Source: Robertmurraya sp047302285 | Lineage (GTDB): Bacteria; Bacillota; Bacilli; Bacillales; Cytobacillaceae | DNA: 64,000 nt | Assembly (NCBI RefSeq): GCF_047302285.1 | Contig: NZ_CP154845.1 | Span: forward strand, 2,356,001 to 2,420,000 | Reading direction: 5' to 3' | Part shown: in pieces, positions 51,122 to 60,278 of the stretch | Position numbering within the stretch: position 1 is the first letter of the stretch | How the letters are laid out: the number at the start of each line of letters is the position of its first letter | Notes under the pieces: generated by a model | What the model was told of the DNA's origin: nothing | Databases searched by the model: none | Seen by the model: only the letters and a program-made list of their open reading frames with translations | Program-made: the position numbers and the translations under genes

Positions 51122-51742
51122 ATGAGTAATGATTTTCCCGTCAAAGTTGATACATTGCATATCGGAGAAGCGCCTCGAAAGAGCATTTATTATCCGCGAA
51201 TCAGAGGAATAAGAAACCATTTTTTTGAGAAACGAATGAACGATTCGATCGTGAAAGTGGTTCAAACTTTAATCGATACCCAAGTCGGAAATATGCCTTC
51301 AACAGTAGCTGAGATGCTCGGAACTTATGAAATCAAAAATAATCAACGAGAAGTCTTAAGTTTGTTACTTTCCAATTACACATATCATGATCGGGCAGCT
51401 CATGGCATGACCTATTTAAAATCGTTAACATTTGACCTGCAAAAGCAAAAGCTTTCTACATTGGCAGATCTTTTTAAGCCGAGTAGTCCTTATATAGAGA
51501 GGATTTCAACTTTAATCAAAGAACAAATTGAGAAAAGAGAGATCTCCTTATTAAATGAGTTTTCGCAGATTAAACCCGACCAGGATTTTTATATTGCTGA
51601 TAAAACATTAGTTATTTATTTTCAGCTCTATGATATAACACCATATGTTTTCGGTTTCCCAATGTTTCCTCTATCAATCTATGAATTGAACGATATTATT
51701 GATGAAAATGGTCCGCTAGGGAGACTTTCTACCAACTCTTAA
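51122..51742 (+). CDS. DUF3298-containing protein
   Basis: 206 residues, no clear signal peptide. Second half carries the RsiV/PdaC-type DUF3298 core: YHDRAAHGMTYLKSLTFDLQKQKLSTLADLFKPSS and FYIADKTLVIYFQLYDITPYVFGFPMFPL. In RsiV this domain senses lysozyme on the cell surface. No anti-sigma part is present, so it is not RsiV itself. GGTGAGGATAT precedes the ATG. Terminator follows. Confidence 0.68.
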   Translation: MSNDFPVKVDTLHIGEAPRKSIYYPRIRGIRNHFFEKRMNDSIVKVVQTLIDTQVGNMPSTVAEMLGTYEIKNNQREVLSLLLSNYTYHDRAAHGMTYLKSLTFDLQKQKLSTLADLFKPSSPYIERISTLIKEQIEKREISLLNEFSQIKPDQDFYIADKTLVIYFQLYDITPYVFGFPMFPLSIYELNDIIDENGPLGRLSTNS

Positions 51743-51752
51743 TAGAAAATAA

Positions 51753-51781
51753 AACGAGGACACCGTGTCGACGTCCTCGTT
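51753..51781. terminator. Bidirectional Rho-independent terminator
   Basis: AACGAGGAC/GTCCTCGTT with an 11-base loop; T-richness on both sides is moderate. Lies between two convergent genes. Confidence 0.8.
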
Positions 51782-51822
51782 CTATTGTAAATTCCTAGTC
51801 ATTCTAATATTTCGCTCAAATA

Positions 51823-53163
51823 TCAAAGCGATGAAAATATTTCTTTTAAATTACACACAGCTCTTCTCCCAATTGAGTGGTATTCAATGGCATGCCTAGA
51901 CGCTTCCTCAAGCGAGTAACAATTTCTACCGTCAAAAATTACAGGGCTTTTCATGAATTTTTCATAAATAGATAAAGAAAGCTCCTTGATGACATCCCAA
52001 TCTGTCACAATAAATGCGAGATCTGCTTGATAGAGAGCTTGTCGTATATCTGATGTAACTGAGCTCTCTTTCGGGAGAACTGCTCTTGCTTTTTCATAAG
52101 CAATCGGATCGAAGGCTGTCACCTCTGCCCCTTCTTTGACAAGTCTATCAGCAAGGGTCAGTGCTGGTGATTCCCTCATATCATCTGTATTTGGTTTAAA
52201 TGATAGACCGAGGAGTGCCACTTTTAACCCAGAAAGTCGTCCGAAACGGTCCATTGCTTTTTCAAAAAGGAGAGCTTGTTGGCGGTTATTTACATGAATG
52301 ACAGATTTAAGCAATTCAAATTCATGACTTAAATGGCCGGCAATTTGCATAAGGGCATTCGTATCTTTTGGAAAACATGAGCCGCCATAGCCAATTCCTG
52401 CTTTTAAAAATTGATGGCCAATTCGTGAGTCACTTCCCATTCCTCTGGCAACATCATCAATATTAGCATGGAGTTTTTCACAAATATTTGCAATTTCATT
52501 AATGAAGCTAATTTTCGTTGCTAAAAATGCATTGGACGCATATTTGATCATTTCTGCACTTCTTAAATCTGTTCGGATGATGTTGATGTTGAAAGGCTCA
52601 TAAATATCCATTAACAGATTTGCCCCGTAATCATCATCTGCACCGATGACAATTCGTTCAGCATGAAATGTATCATGGAGGGCTTGCCCTTCGCGAAGAA
52701 ATTCTGGATTTGAGACGACATGAATGTTCACTTCATGTAAGGCATGTTCTTCAATGTAGTTCTTGACCATTTCACTTGTGCCAACGGGGACTGTGCTTTT
52801 CGTGACGACGACTACTTCACCAGTTGCTGCATAACTGATTGCTTTTGCTGCTTCCAATAGATAGGTTAAATCAACTGAACCGTCTTTCTTGGATGGAGTT
52901 CCAACTGCAAGATAGATGACCTCAGCTTCGATAATGGCCTCATGATGATTGAAAGTAAAGGAAAGATTTCTTCGGTCCAAGTTTTGTTGTAAAAGTTCTT
53001 CTAATCCAGGTTCATAAATTGGGGATTGCCCCGCCTGTAATACATTAATTTTTAGCTTATCGACATCCATACAAGTTACTTTATGTCCGATTTCTGCCAA
53101 AGCAACAGCTGTAACTAAACCGACATAACCAGCACCAACAATCGTAATTTCTCTCTTCTCCAA
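51823..53163 (-). CDS. UDP-glucose 6-dehydrogenase
   Basis: 446 residues. Oxidises UDP-glucose to UDP-glucuronate with two NAD+. Dinucleotide site GAGYVGLVTAVALAEIGH near residue 8, catalytic Cys in GIGYGGSCFPKDTNAL near residue 265, and LGLSFKPNTDDMRESPAL near residue 322. Start: TTG at 53163 after GGGAGGGGTATGT; an ATG in that stretch is out of frame. In B. subtilis TuaD does this for teichuronic acid; here the pathway is unknown. Third gene of the envelope operon, 16 bp after the glycosyltransferase. Confidence 0.92.
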   Translation of the reverse strand: MEKREITIVGAGYVGLVTAVALAEIGHKVTCMDVDKLKINVLQAGQSPIYEPGLEELLQQNLDRRNLSFTFNHHEAIIEAEVIYLAVGTPSKKDGSVDLTYLLEAAKAISYAATGEVVVVTKSTVPVGTSEMVKNYIEEHALHEVNIHVVSNPEFLREGQALHDTFHAERIVIGADDDYGANLLMDIYEPFNINIIRTDLRSAEMIKYASNAFLATKISFINEIANICEKLHANIDDVARGMGSDSRIGHQFLKAGIGYGGSCFPKDTNALMQIAGHLSHEFELLKSVIHVNNRQQALLFEKAMDRFGRLSGLKVALLGLSFKPNTDDMRESPALTLADRLVKEGAEVTAFDPIAYEKARAVLPKESSVTSDIRQALYQADLAFIVTDWDVIKELSLSIYEKFMKSPVIFDGRNCYSLEEASRHAIEYHSIGRRAVCNLKEIFSSL

Positions 53164-53179
53164 ACATACCCCTCCCGTA

Positions 53180-54331
53180 TTACATATTTGCAATCAAACG
53201 ATTCGTTTCCGTTTCGGTAATCACATCTTCATACTGAAGCAGGAGGTCAGAAAAAATCCGTTCCCATGATTGGCCTAACGCATAGTTTCGTGCCTCTAAA
53301 CTCATCATTTTAAGAATCGACTTCTTGCTTACTAATTCAGTAATGCTCTCAATAAATTCATCTACATTTCCTGGATGACATAGAATCCCTGTACGGTAAT
53401 GTTCAATGATTTCTTGAACACCACCTGCTTTTGCTCCAACGACTGGAGTTCCACATGCGAATGATTCCAATACCACATTTCCAAACGTTTCCGTGCTTGA
53501 AGGAAAAACAAACAGATCAGAGGCTGCATAGAGCTCTGCTAAGCTTTTCCCTTTGATATATCCGGTAAAAGTCATATTTTCGGGCTTTTGCTGTTGTAAC
53601 TCTTCATAGAGAGGACCATTTCCAGCAATCAACCAGTGAACTTGTTTTTTTATGTGCTCAGGTAATTGGTGGGCGATATCCATTAGAACATCTAGATCTT
53701 TTTCAGGAGCAAGGCGACCGACATAGCTTAAAATATATGACTCTGTTATTTCATATTGATTTCTTACACGAGTGGAGGAATAATGGGGATGAAATAGCGA
53801 ACAATCGACTCCTCTACTCCAAATATCCACATTTGCAAACCCTCTGTTTATGAGTTCAGTTTTTGTTTCATAAGAGGGAACGAATGTCTTTTTGAAGGAA
53901 CGATGGAACCATCGTAGGTATTTCCATATGAAATTAGATAAAAATTGTAAATCATAGTATTGTAGATAGCGGTCAAAATGGGTATGGTATGAACCGACTA
54001 GAGGGATACCGAGTTTTTTCGCATAATAGATTCCTGCTAGCCCAATATTAAAAGGTGTTGCAACATGAATGATATCTGGTTTAAACTGCTCAAGCTCTTT
54101 TTTAATATGCAGGACATTCGGAAAGGCTAGGCGGCACTCCGGATAGAGGAAAAACGGATAGCTGGCGAATCTGAAAATTTGATTAGAAAATAAATCTGTT
54201 TCTTCCGTTTCGGGAACGAATAATCGGTATTCGACCCCTTCTTTATCTAAATAATCCACGAAGCGCTGAAAGGTTAATGCAACCCCGTTCACTTGAGGTG
54301 TGAATGTATCAGTAAAAATGGCAATTTTCAT
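53180..54331 (-). CDS. GT4-type glycosyltransferase
   Basis: 383 residues. N-terminal IFTDTFTPQVNGVALTFQRFVDYL, mid HVATPFNIGLAGIYYAKKLG, and the GT4 signature LFVFPSSTETFGNVVLESFACGTPVVGAKAGG (E-x7-E type) near residue 280. Family members include GDP-mannose-dependent mannosyltransferases and glycolipid synthases such as MgtA or UgtP-like; the donor cannot be told from sequence. AAGGAGGGAAGACCTGA precedes the ATG. Lies between the PAP2 and UDP-glucose dehydrogenase genes, which suggests UDP-sugar-based glycan or glycolipid synthesis. Confidence 0.88.
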   Translation of the reverse strand: MKIAIFTDTFTPQVNGVALTFQRFVDYLDKEGVEYRLFVPETEETDLFSNQIFRFASYPFFLYPECRLAFPNVLHIKKELEQFKPDIIHVATPFNIGLAGIYYAKKLGIPLVGSYHTHFDRYLQYYDLQFLSNFIWKYLRWFHRSFKKTFVPSYETKTELINRGFANVDIWSRGVDCSLFHPHYSSTRVRNQYEITESYILSYVGRLAPEKDLDVLMDIAHQLPEHIKKQVHWLIAGNGPLYEELQQQKPENMTFTGYIKGKSLAELYAASDLFVFPSSTETFGNVVLESFACGTPVVGAKAGGVQEIIEHYRTGILCHPGNVDEFIESITELVSKKSILKMMSLEARNYALGQSWERIFSDLLLQYEDVITETETNRLIANM

Positions 54332-54346
54332 TCAGGTCTTCCCTCC

Positions 54347-54874
54347 TTAAATGATCGTCACGAAAAGAATCGCAAAAACAGTTCCAATAAGGGCTCCTAC
54401 TAGTACATCGGATGGATAATGTAATCCTAATACAATCCGAGAAGCTCCTACAGCGAAACCAATTGGATATAGGAATAGACTAGCGATCGGTAGATGAATG
54501 ATAAATGGAGTAATAATCGAAAAAATGGCTGTCGTATGTCCTGACGGAAAAGAATGATCTTTTAACGGATTGATATCGACGAATGCATCTTTTATAGATA
54601 TATAGGGACGTTCCCTTGGATAGATTTTCTTAATGATCATGACTAATAGATGACTAAATAAAAGAGCAAGACTGCTTTGGACTCCCCACATTTTTACAGG
54701 AGCTTCTACGAAAAGGATGACAAATAGACAGAAAGCGATTGTAAATGTGGCTCCTCCAAAATAAGTGATTCGGGAAAAAAAGATATTGAGTGCTTTACGT
54801 TCAAAAAGGCAATTTAAAGAATGAAACAATCCACAATCATATCGATAGAGATTTTGCGCAAACTTCGTAATCAT
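54347..54874 (-). CDS. PAP2-family membrane phosphatase (undecaprenyl-PP phosphatase type)
   Basis: 175 residues, six membrane segments. Lipid phosphatase signature in three parts: KKIYPRERPY near residue 84, HSFPSGHTTAIF near residue 108 and SRIVLGLHYPSDVLVG near residue 146. Resembles BcrC/YbjG undecaprenyl-pyrophosphate phosphatases. Head gene of a leftward operon with the glycosyltransferase and UDP-glucose dehydrogenase; AAGGGGGATTATCG precedes the ATG. Confidence 0.86.
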   Translation of the reverse strand: MITKFAQNLYRYDCGLFHSLNCLFERKALNIFFSRITYFGGATFTIAFCLFVILFVEAPVKMWGVQSSLALLFSHLLVMIIKKIYPRERPYISIKDAFVDINPLKDHSFPSGHTTAIFSIITPFIIHLPIASLFLYPIGFAVGASRIVLGLHYPSDVLVGALIGTVFAILFVTII

Positions 54875-55056
54875 CGATAATCCCCCTTCTTACTTCGTTA
54901 GCACCTATTTTAATCTGATCTTATATGGGGAATATTAATTGCATGTAAAACTTCTATAAAATTTTCGCACATGCTCATTGTCATTCAACGTTTAATAAGT
55001 TTGCTTTATGGGTATAAAGTCTTTGTACGAAATAACGACTAGGAGCATATTATCAT

Positions 55057-55206
55057 ATGATCGCAGATACGGAACTTAACATATTTATGAATGAACTTAA
55101 GCAGTTATTAAATGAGTATCAAGAATGTCAAGACATGACGATAAAAAATACGATTAAAGATGATATTCTTTTTATTGCAACAGCAATATTGGAATATCAT
55201 GTATGA
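55057..55206 (+). CDS. Small acidic helical protein
   Basis: 49 residues, helical: MIADTELNIFMNELKQLLNEY followed by ECQDMTIKNTIKDDILFIATA. AGGAGCATATTATC precedes the ATG and a terminator follows, so a real gene is likely. The layout recalls Spo0E-like short helical hairpins, but the SxxxD signature is absent. Too short for most gene callers. Confidence 0.5.
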   Translation: MIADTELNIFMNELKQLLNEYQECQDMTIKNTIKDDILFIATAILEYHV

Positions 55207-55240
55207 TTTATATTGTTAATATATAAAGAATAACCAATAA

Positions 55241-55267
55241 AAAGACCAGATCACTGATCTGGTCTTT
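55241..55267. terminator. Bidirectional Rho-independent terminator
   Basis: AAAGACCAGATC/GATCTGGTCTTT type stem (loop CACTG), with A- and T-rich flanks. It ends the small rightward gene and the leftward GGDEF gene. Confidence 0.9.
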
Positions 55268-55277
55268 ATTATTGATT

Positions 55278-56336
55278 TCAACAAACTCTTACTCGATTTT
55301 TCCCTTCTGATTTCGCTTCATAAAGGGCGATATCCGCTCTTTTAATTAAAGTCTCCTTTGTATCTCCTGGAATATAATGACTTACCCCAAAACTCGCGGT
55401 TAATATTGGAATATCATGAAATTGATGCTGCTCAATACAATACCTTAAATGTTCCGCTAATTTACTAGCATTTAGCAGGGAAGCTGGTGATAACACCATG
55501 AATTCTTCTCCACCCCAACGACCAAAAATCTCATCATTTCTTAACGTTTTAGAGATCACTTGGCTAAATTCTCGCAAAACATGATCACCAATGTCATGTC
55601 CAAATTGATCATTTATTTTCTTGAAACTATCAAGATCGATTAAAATAATCGATAATTCCTGCTTTGAGGTATTGGCTTTTTCCCAGTAGAGATCTAAGTT
55701 TAAGTCCAGCTTCCTTCTGTTTTGGACTTCTGTCAATGGATCAATATAGGCAGTTGATTTAATCGTTTTTAACTCAGAAAATACACCAAAGGCGATCTGA
55801 GCACAGTAGAAAGCAAAAATATAGACTGTATTAGCGACATGATATTGAATGATGGAGTCAATAGAATTCGCTTCATAATATGGGACAAATTGAATTCCGA
55901 TACTTGCGGTTAACGCTAGTACAAAGCAAGCAAACAATACTCCTTTTTTCCTACCTAATGTTAAATATATATAAATAACATATAAGGGCATCCACATCGT
56001 AAAATCCCCGAGTGTATAATTCCCTTCTACAAGATTGATTTGTACGGATTGATAATATTGATTTAATTGATAAAGGCTAACTAAAAACAAATTGGAGATC
56101 TCGATAAAACGAAAGTACCATCTCTTGTAAATCATGATCCAACTAAAAGAAAAATAGAACAGCAATGTAATACCTAAATAATAGCTGGTAGCTTCATAAT
56201 AATCTAATAAATTGTTGAGAAAGATTGTGAGCACAAGTAAGGGTGCCGCAAATAAATATATTTTACGTTTTAATTCATCTAAGTTTTCAATATGGTTAGG
56301 CACATGTTGTCCCACTTTCTCATGAAAAAAGGCCAA
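55278..56336 (-). CDS. Membrane-bound GGDEF diguanylate cyclase
   Basis: 352 residues. Six to seven membrane segments in residues 25-185, then a GGDEF domain starting TAYIDPLTEVQNRRKL near residue 190, with IILIDLDSFKKINDQFGHDIGD and the active-site motif FGRWGGEEFMVL near residue 276. GGEEF is compatible with cyclase activity. The start is uncertain: TTG 56336 has GGAGG at 14 bases, longer than normal. No EAL or HD-GYP partner is adjacent. Confidence 0.85.
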   Translation of the reverse strand: MAFFHEKVGQHVPNHIENLDELKRKIYLFAAPLLVLTIFLNNLLDYYEATSYYLGITLLFYFSFSWIMIYKRWYFRFIEISNLFLVSLYQLNQYYQSVQINLVEGNYTLGDFTMWMPLYVIYIYLTLGRKKGVLFACFVLALTASIGIQFVPYYEANSIDSIIQYHVANTVYIFAFYCAQIAFGVFSELKTIKSTAYIDPLTEVQNRRKLDLNLDLYWEKANTSKQELSIILIDLDSFKKINDQFGHDIGDHVLREFSQVISKTLRNDEIFGRWGGEEFMVLSPASLLNASKLAEHLRYCIEQHQFHDIPILTASFGVSHYIPGDTKETLIKRADIALYEAKSEGKNRVRVC

Positions 56337-56517
56337 TCGAATCTAATTAACCTCCCACTTCTTAATCGGTAACTGGTAGGAATGGTATATGTACGTTAGC
56401 CCCTATAGTTTTGCGTCTTCATCTTTCAACAAATTTACCTTTTTCCACATTATTAAATTAAGAGTCTTTAGTAGGTAATTAGTCCTATCCATATTATAGT
56501 ATTTTTATCCTGTTTTT

Positions 56518-56961
56518 TCAATTTATACATGTATTGTTTCTTTCATAATTCTTCAAACATCTTAGTGCTTCTTCTCGAGCAACTTCATCCCTTAAATATC
56601 GTTCATCTAAAAGTATCTCCAATTTTTCCATTTTTTCTTCCTCAGACAGAGGAAGTTTATCGACAACATTAACGAGCTGGTTTGGAGGAAGAGATTTCAT
56701 TAATTCCTGATTTGTTTTTCGGTCATTCGTCGCTAAAATAACAATAAAAGCCCCTTCAAAATCACTTTGAAGAGCCTTTCTTTTCACCCAGTTGAAACCA
56801 CTATGAACAATAAGATCTTCAATTTCCTGACAAATTTCTGGAGCGATAAATGTAATTTCAGCCTTTTCATCTATCAAAGTATAGGCTTTACGGGCTGCAA
56901 TTCGACCGCCGCCAGCAATGACCACCTTTTGCCCTCTTAAATCAAGCATAAACGCTTGCAT
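56518..56961 (-). CDS. sirC: Precorrin-2 dehydrogenase (SirC)
   Basis: 147 residues, the NAD-binding half of the Met8/CysG family. Oxidises precorrin-2 to sirohydrochlorin. Motif LDLRGQKVVIAGGGRIAARKA near residue 6, then AEITFIAPEI and FIVILATNDRKTNQELMKSLPP near residue 78. ATG 56961 follows GAGGTGAAAAA and lies inside the end of sirB (25-bp overlap), so the two are coupled. Last gene of the cys operon, as ylnF in B. subtilis. Confidence 0.9.
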   Translation of the reverse strand: MQAFMLDLRGQKVVIAGGGRIAARKAYTLIDEKAEITFIAPEICQEIEDLIVHSGFNWVKRKALQSDFEGAFIVILATNDRKTNQELMKSLPPNQLVNVVDKLPLSEEEKMEKLEILLDERYLRDEVAREEALRCLKNYERNNTCIN

Positions 56962-57680
56962 TTTTTCACCTCTAGCACCGATCGTACAACGACATTTCGC
57001 ATCGCATCATGACGGCTCAATGGTTCCACTTGAATGATTTTCGTGCCAAACTTTTTACACCTTTGGTTAATCTCTGATAAAAGAAGACCTGAGAATAGAA
57101 GATATGGAATAACAATTACTCGATTCTTCCTTTTTTCAAGGATATTCTCTAATCCTTCTTGAAAAGTTGGCTTAGCTGCTGCTAAATAACAAGTCGATAT
57201 TGCGGAAAATTTTAGCCGTGTTTGAATTCCTTTTTCAATTTTAGAAAAAGCATTATGTACATCTGGCTCACTACTTCCTCTACCGACAATTAATAAAGCA
57301 TCCTCTTTTGTTAAATCAGGTACTGCCTGCAAAACTAAATCGGCCATCGCATCGATTATTTCTTCTTGAACCCCAAATGCATCCTTGAGGAAAACATTTA
57401 TGTGAGGATATTGCTCCTGAAGCGAACGGATTACTTCAGGGATATCCTTTTTCATATGTCCAGCTGTCAGAAGAAGAATTGGAACAACGGTAATCTCAGT
57501 TGCACCTCTTTCAACACATCGGAGAAATCCTTCATCTATCGTTGGAGAAGTAAGCTCAAGAAAGCTCAATTCTTGTATGTCAACCTGTATTTTTTCCATG
57601 ATTGACTCGATAAAATGTATGGCTTCTATAGCCCCTTTTTTTGAACGAGTACCGTGTCCTACAAAAAGAACGGCCTTCAT
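56937..57680 (-). CDS. sirB: Sirohydrochlorin ferrochelatase (SirB)
   Basis: 247 residues with two CbiX-like repeats. The N-terminal active-site motif is AVLFVGHGTRSKKGAIEA (His10), and the second chelatase half begins DALLIVGRGSSEPDVHNAF near residue 123. Inserts Fe2+ into sirohydrochlorin to give siroheme for sulfite reductase. ATG 57680 follows GGGAGTGACGATT; an upstream GTG lies in the ribosome binding site. Confidence 0.92.
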   Translation of the reverse strand: MKAVLFVGHGTRSKKGAIEAIHFIESIMEKIQVDIQELSFLELTSPTIDEGFLRCVERGATEITVVPILLLTAGHMKKDIPEVIRSLQEQYPHINVFLKDAFGVQEEIIDAMADLVLQAVPDLTKEDALLIVGRGSSEPDVHNAFSKIEKGIQTRLKFSAISTCYLAAAKPTFQEGLENILEKRKNRVIVIPYLLFSGLLLSEINQRCKKFGTKIIQVEPLSRHDAMRNVVVRSVLEVKKCKRLCLI

Positions 57681-57696
57681 AATCGTCACTCCCTCT

Positions 57697-58476
57697 TCAT
57701 GAACCTTCTGCAGCTGTCAAATAAGTTCTCATTTCTTCATTAAACCAATTCAATTGAGAACTAAGTCTTACCACTTCTCCAATGACGATCATACTCGGAT
57801 TAGAGATATTTTCCTTCATGACCATTTCACAAATGGTTTCAAGTGTACCAGCTACTGTTTTTTGTTCTAGCAATGTACCCCATTGAATAAGAGCAATTGG
57901 AGTATCCTGATCCTTACCGTACTTCAGTAAATTGTTGATGATGGTTGGAAGCTGAGAAACCCCCATATAGACACAGAGTGTATCGACTCCGTTTGCCAAA
58001 TGATACCATTGCTGTTCTGCTGCTACATCTCCTGCTTGATGCCCTGTAATGATGGCAAAACTTTTACTTATATGACGATGGGTAATAGGGATGCCCGCAT
58101 AAGCGGCAGCCCCAATCCCTGCTGTTATTCCCGGAACTACTTCAAAGGGGATATGATTACTCACACAGATTTGCGCTTCTTCACCACCACGTCCAAATAC
58201 AAACGGGTCTCCCCCCTTCAAACGAACGACTTGAAGACCTTTTTTTGCATATTTAACAAGAAAATGGTTAATCGTTTCTTGTTTCATTGTATGTGCTTGA
58301 GGATGTTTTCCACAATAAACAAGCAGTGCGTCATCCTTTGCATACTGTAAAAGTTCCTTATTAATTAAGCGATCATAAAGAATCACATCTGCTTCCTTAA
58401 TATAACGAAGACCTTTGACAGTAATTAATTCAGGGTCGCCAGGACCAGCTCCAACTAAATATACTTTGCCAACCAT
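57697..58476 (-). CDS. sumT: Uroporphyrinogen-III C-methyltransferase
   Basis: 259 residues. Adds two methyl groups from SAM to uroporphyrinogen III, giving precorrin-2. Motifs: VYLVGAGPGDPELITVKGLRYI near residue 5, GGDPFVFGRGGEEAQIC near residue 88 and ITAGIGAAAYAGIPITHR near residue 116. GGGTGAGGGGTCA precedes the ATG. Feeds SirC and SirB next in the operon. Confidence 0.95.
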   Translation of the reverse strand: MVGKVYLVGAGPGDPELITVKGLRYIKEADVILYDRLINKELLQYAKDDALLVYCGKHPQAHTMKQETINHFLVKYAKKGLQVVRLKGGDPFVFGRGGEEAQICVSNHIPFEVVPGITAGIGAAAYAGIPITHRHISKSFAIITGHQAGDVAAEQQWYHLANGVDTLCVYMGVSQLPTIINNLLKYGKDQDTPIALIQWGTLLEQKTVAGTLETICEMVMKENISNPSMIVIGEVVRLSSQLNWFNEEMRTYLTAAEGS

Positions 58477-58494
58477 TGACCCCTCACCCTTCCT

Positions 58495-59097
58495 TTAAAG
58501 GAGATTTTTCTTCTGCAAAAAGCCTACTATTTTTTCAACAGACTCTTGAATCGTTAATTCATTTGTGTGAATCACTAAATCTGGATATTTCGGTGCTTCA
58601 TATGGAGAGTTAATACCTGTAAAATCTTTAATTTCCCCTCTCCTTGCTTTTGCATAAAGCTGTTTCGGATCGCGTTTCTCGCATTCTTCAAGAGGGCAAT
58701 CAATATAAATTTCAAAAAATTCATCGTCCTCAAACAGGGCACGAACTTGATCCCTGTCAGATTGAAATGGAGAGATAAACGCTGTCGTGACAATTTTGCC
58801 ACTATCGACGAATAATTTCGCGACTTCCCCGATTCGTCTAATATTTTCTGTACGATCTTTTTCACTAAAGCCTAAATCCTTATTCAGTCCATGGCGAATA
58901 TTATCACCATCAAGAACATATTCATTAATCCCATGGCGGAACAATTCACTGGAAACAGCATTAGCAATCGTTGACTTACCGGAACCGGATAGTCCAGTGA
59001 ACCATAAGACGCAGCTTCCATGACCATTTTGGTTTCGACGCTCTAGTTTCGAAATGGTTGATTTATGCCATGTAAGATTCGTAGATTTCAACTTCAT
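58495..59097 (-). CDS. cysC: Adenylylsulfate kinase
   Basis: 200 residues. Phosphorylates APS to PAPS. P-loop GLSGSGKSTIANAV near residue 35, then LDGDNIRHGLNKDLGFSEKDRTENIRRIGEVAKLF near residue 60 and RDPKQLYAKARRGEIKDFTGI near residue 133. Its ATG overlaps the sat stop (ATGA). Since CysH here has the Fe-S (APS) type motif, PAPS may be a side branch. Confidence 0.96.
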   Translation of the reverse strand: MKLKSTNLTWHKSTISKLERRNQNGHGSCVLWFTGLSGSGKSTIANAVSSELFRHGINEYVLDGDNIRHGLNKDLGFSEKDRTENIRRIGEVAKLFVDSGKIVTTAFISPFQSDRDQVRALFEDDEFFEIYIDCPLEECEKRDPKQLYAKARRGEIKDFTGINSPYEAPKYPDLVIHTNELTIQESVEKIVGFLQKKNLL

Positions 59098-60254
59098 CTC
59101 CCTCCTGTCACGGATGTGGCTTCCTTTAGTCCTTCGATTAGAACTTCGATCACTTCTTTTCTACTAAAAGTAGATGGTGGTAAGATCCCGTCCCTCAGCA
59201 TTTCTCTTACCTTTGTTCCAGAAAGAATGACACGATCCTCTACTCCATGTGGACAAGTCTTGTCTGAAGCCATTCCTTCACATTTTTTGCAATAGAAGCT
59301 ATGTTCAAAGAATAATGGTTTAATTCCTAATTCTTCTTCAGTAAATTCATTAAAGATATGTTGGGCATCGTATGTTCCATAATAATTCCCGACACCTGCA
59401 TGGTCTCTTCCAACGATAAAATGAGTGCAGCCAAAGTTTTTGCGAGCAATTGCATGGAAAATCGCTTCTCTTGGTCCTGCATATCTCATCGCAGCTGGAT
59501 AGACTCCGAGATGAACTCGTTCTGTAGGATAATAGTTTTCAAGTAAGGCTCGATAGCTTTTTAAGCGAATATCAGCTGGGATGTCGTCCGCTTTCGTCTC
59601 GCCTACAAGAGGATTTACAAATAAACCATCGACTGTTTCTAGTGCTACTTTTTGAATATATTCATGAGCACGGTGGATGGGATTTCTTGTTTGAAAACCA
59701 ACGACTGTTTTCCAGCCCTTCTGTTCAAATAGGGCACGAGTTTCTTTTGGTTCGTACCAAACATTAGCGAAAGTGCCCTTATCAGGTTTTTTAACGAGAA
59801 TAATATCTCCTGCAACATAGATATTACCTCTTTGAAAAAGATGCTTCACTCCCGGATGTGCGCTTTCGTCTGTTTTATAAACTTCGAGGGCTTCTTTTTG
59901 TAAATTTGGCTCATACCATTCTGAGACAGTGATGATTCCATATGTTTCTCCGTTGAATTTTAGCTTATATGTTTCACCTTCTGTTAACCCTTTTGCTACA
60001 GCCGGTGAAACAGGCAATGTAATCGGGATCGACCACACCTTCCCATCGGCTAAACGCATATTTTCCACGACAGATTCATAGTCTTTCTTTCCAAGAAAGC
60101 CTGTAAGTGGACTAAAAAGGCCAACTCCGATCAATTCAAGATCACTCAATGCAATGGCATCAATATTGATTTCTTTTACTATAGATTTTATATCGAAGTC
60201 CGGTTGATATAATTGGATTAATGTTCCACCGTGTGGACTTGGTAAAAAAGACAA
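59094..60254 (-). CDS. sat: Sulfate adenylyltransferase (ATP sulfurylase)
   Basis: 386 residues, monofunctional. Catalyses ATP + sulfate to APS + PPi. Key motifs GFQTRNPIHRAHEYIQK near residue 195 (QxRNPxHxxH) and FIVGRDHAGVGNYYGTYDAQ near residue 286. A zinc-type CxxC...C cluster is in CKKCEGMASDKTCPHG. Start: TTG 60254 after AAAGGATTGAGGAAT, matching the usual 382-386 residue length; a TTG 18 bases earlier is less likely. Selenate is also a substrate of ATP sulfurylases, which links it to the selenium genes only indirectly. Confidence 0.95.
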   Translation of the reverse strand: MSFLPSPHGGTLIQLYQPDFDIKSIVKEINIDAIALSDLELIGVGLFSPLTGFLGKKDYESVVENMRLADGKVWSIPITLPVSPAVAKGLTEGETYKLKFNGETYGIITVSEWYEPNLQKEALEVYKTDESAHPGVKHLFQRGNIYVAGDIILVKKPDKGTFANVWYEPKETRALFEQKGWKTVVGFQTRNPIHRAHEYIQKVALETVDGLFVNPLVGETKADDIPADIRLKSYRALLENYYPTERVHLGVYPAAMRYAGPREAIFHAIARKNFGCTHFIVGRDHAGVGNYYGTYDAQHIFNEFTEEELGIKPLFFEHSFYCKKCEGMASDKTCPHGVEDRVILSGTKVREMLRDGILPPSTFSRKEVIEVLIEGLKEATSVTGGR

Positions 60255-60278
60255 ATTCCTCAATCCTTTCAATATAAA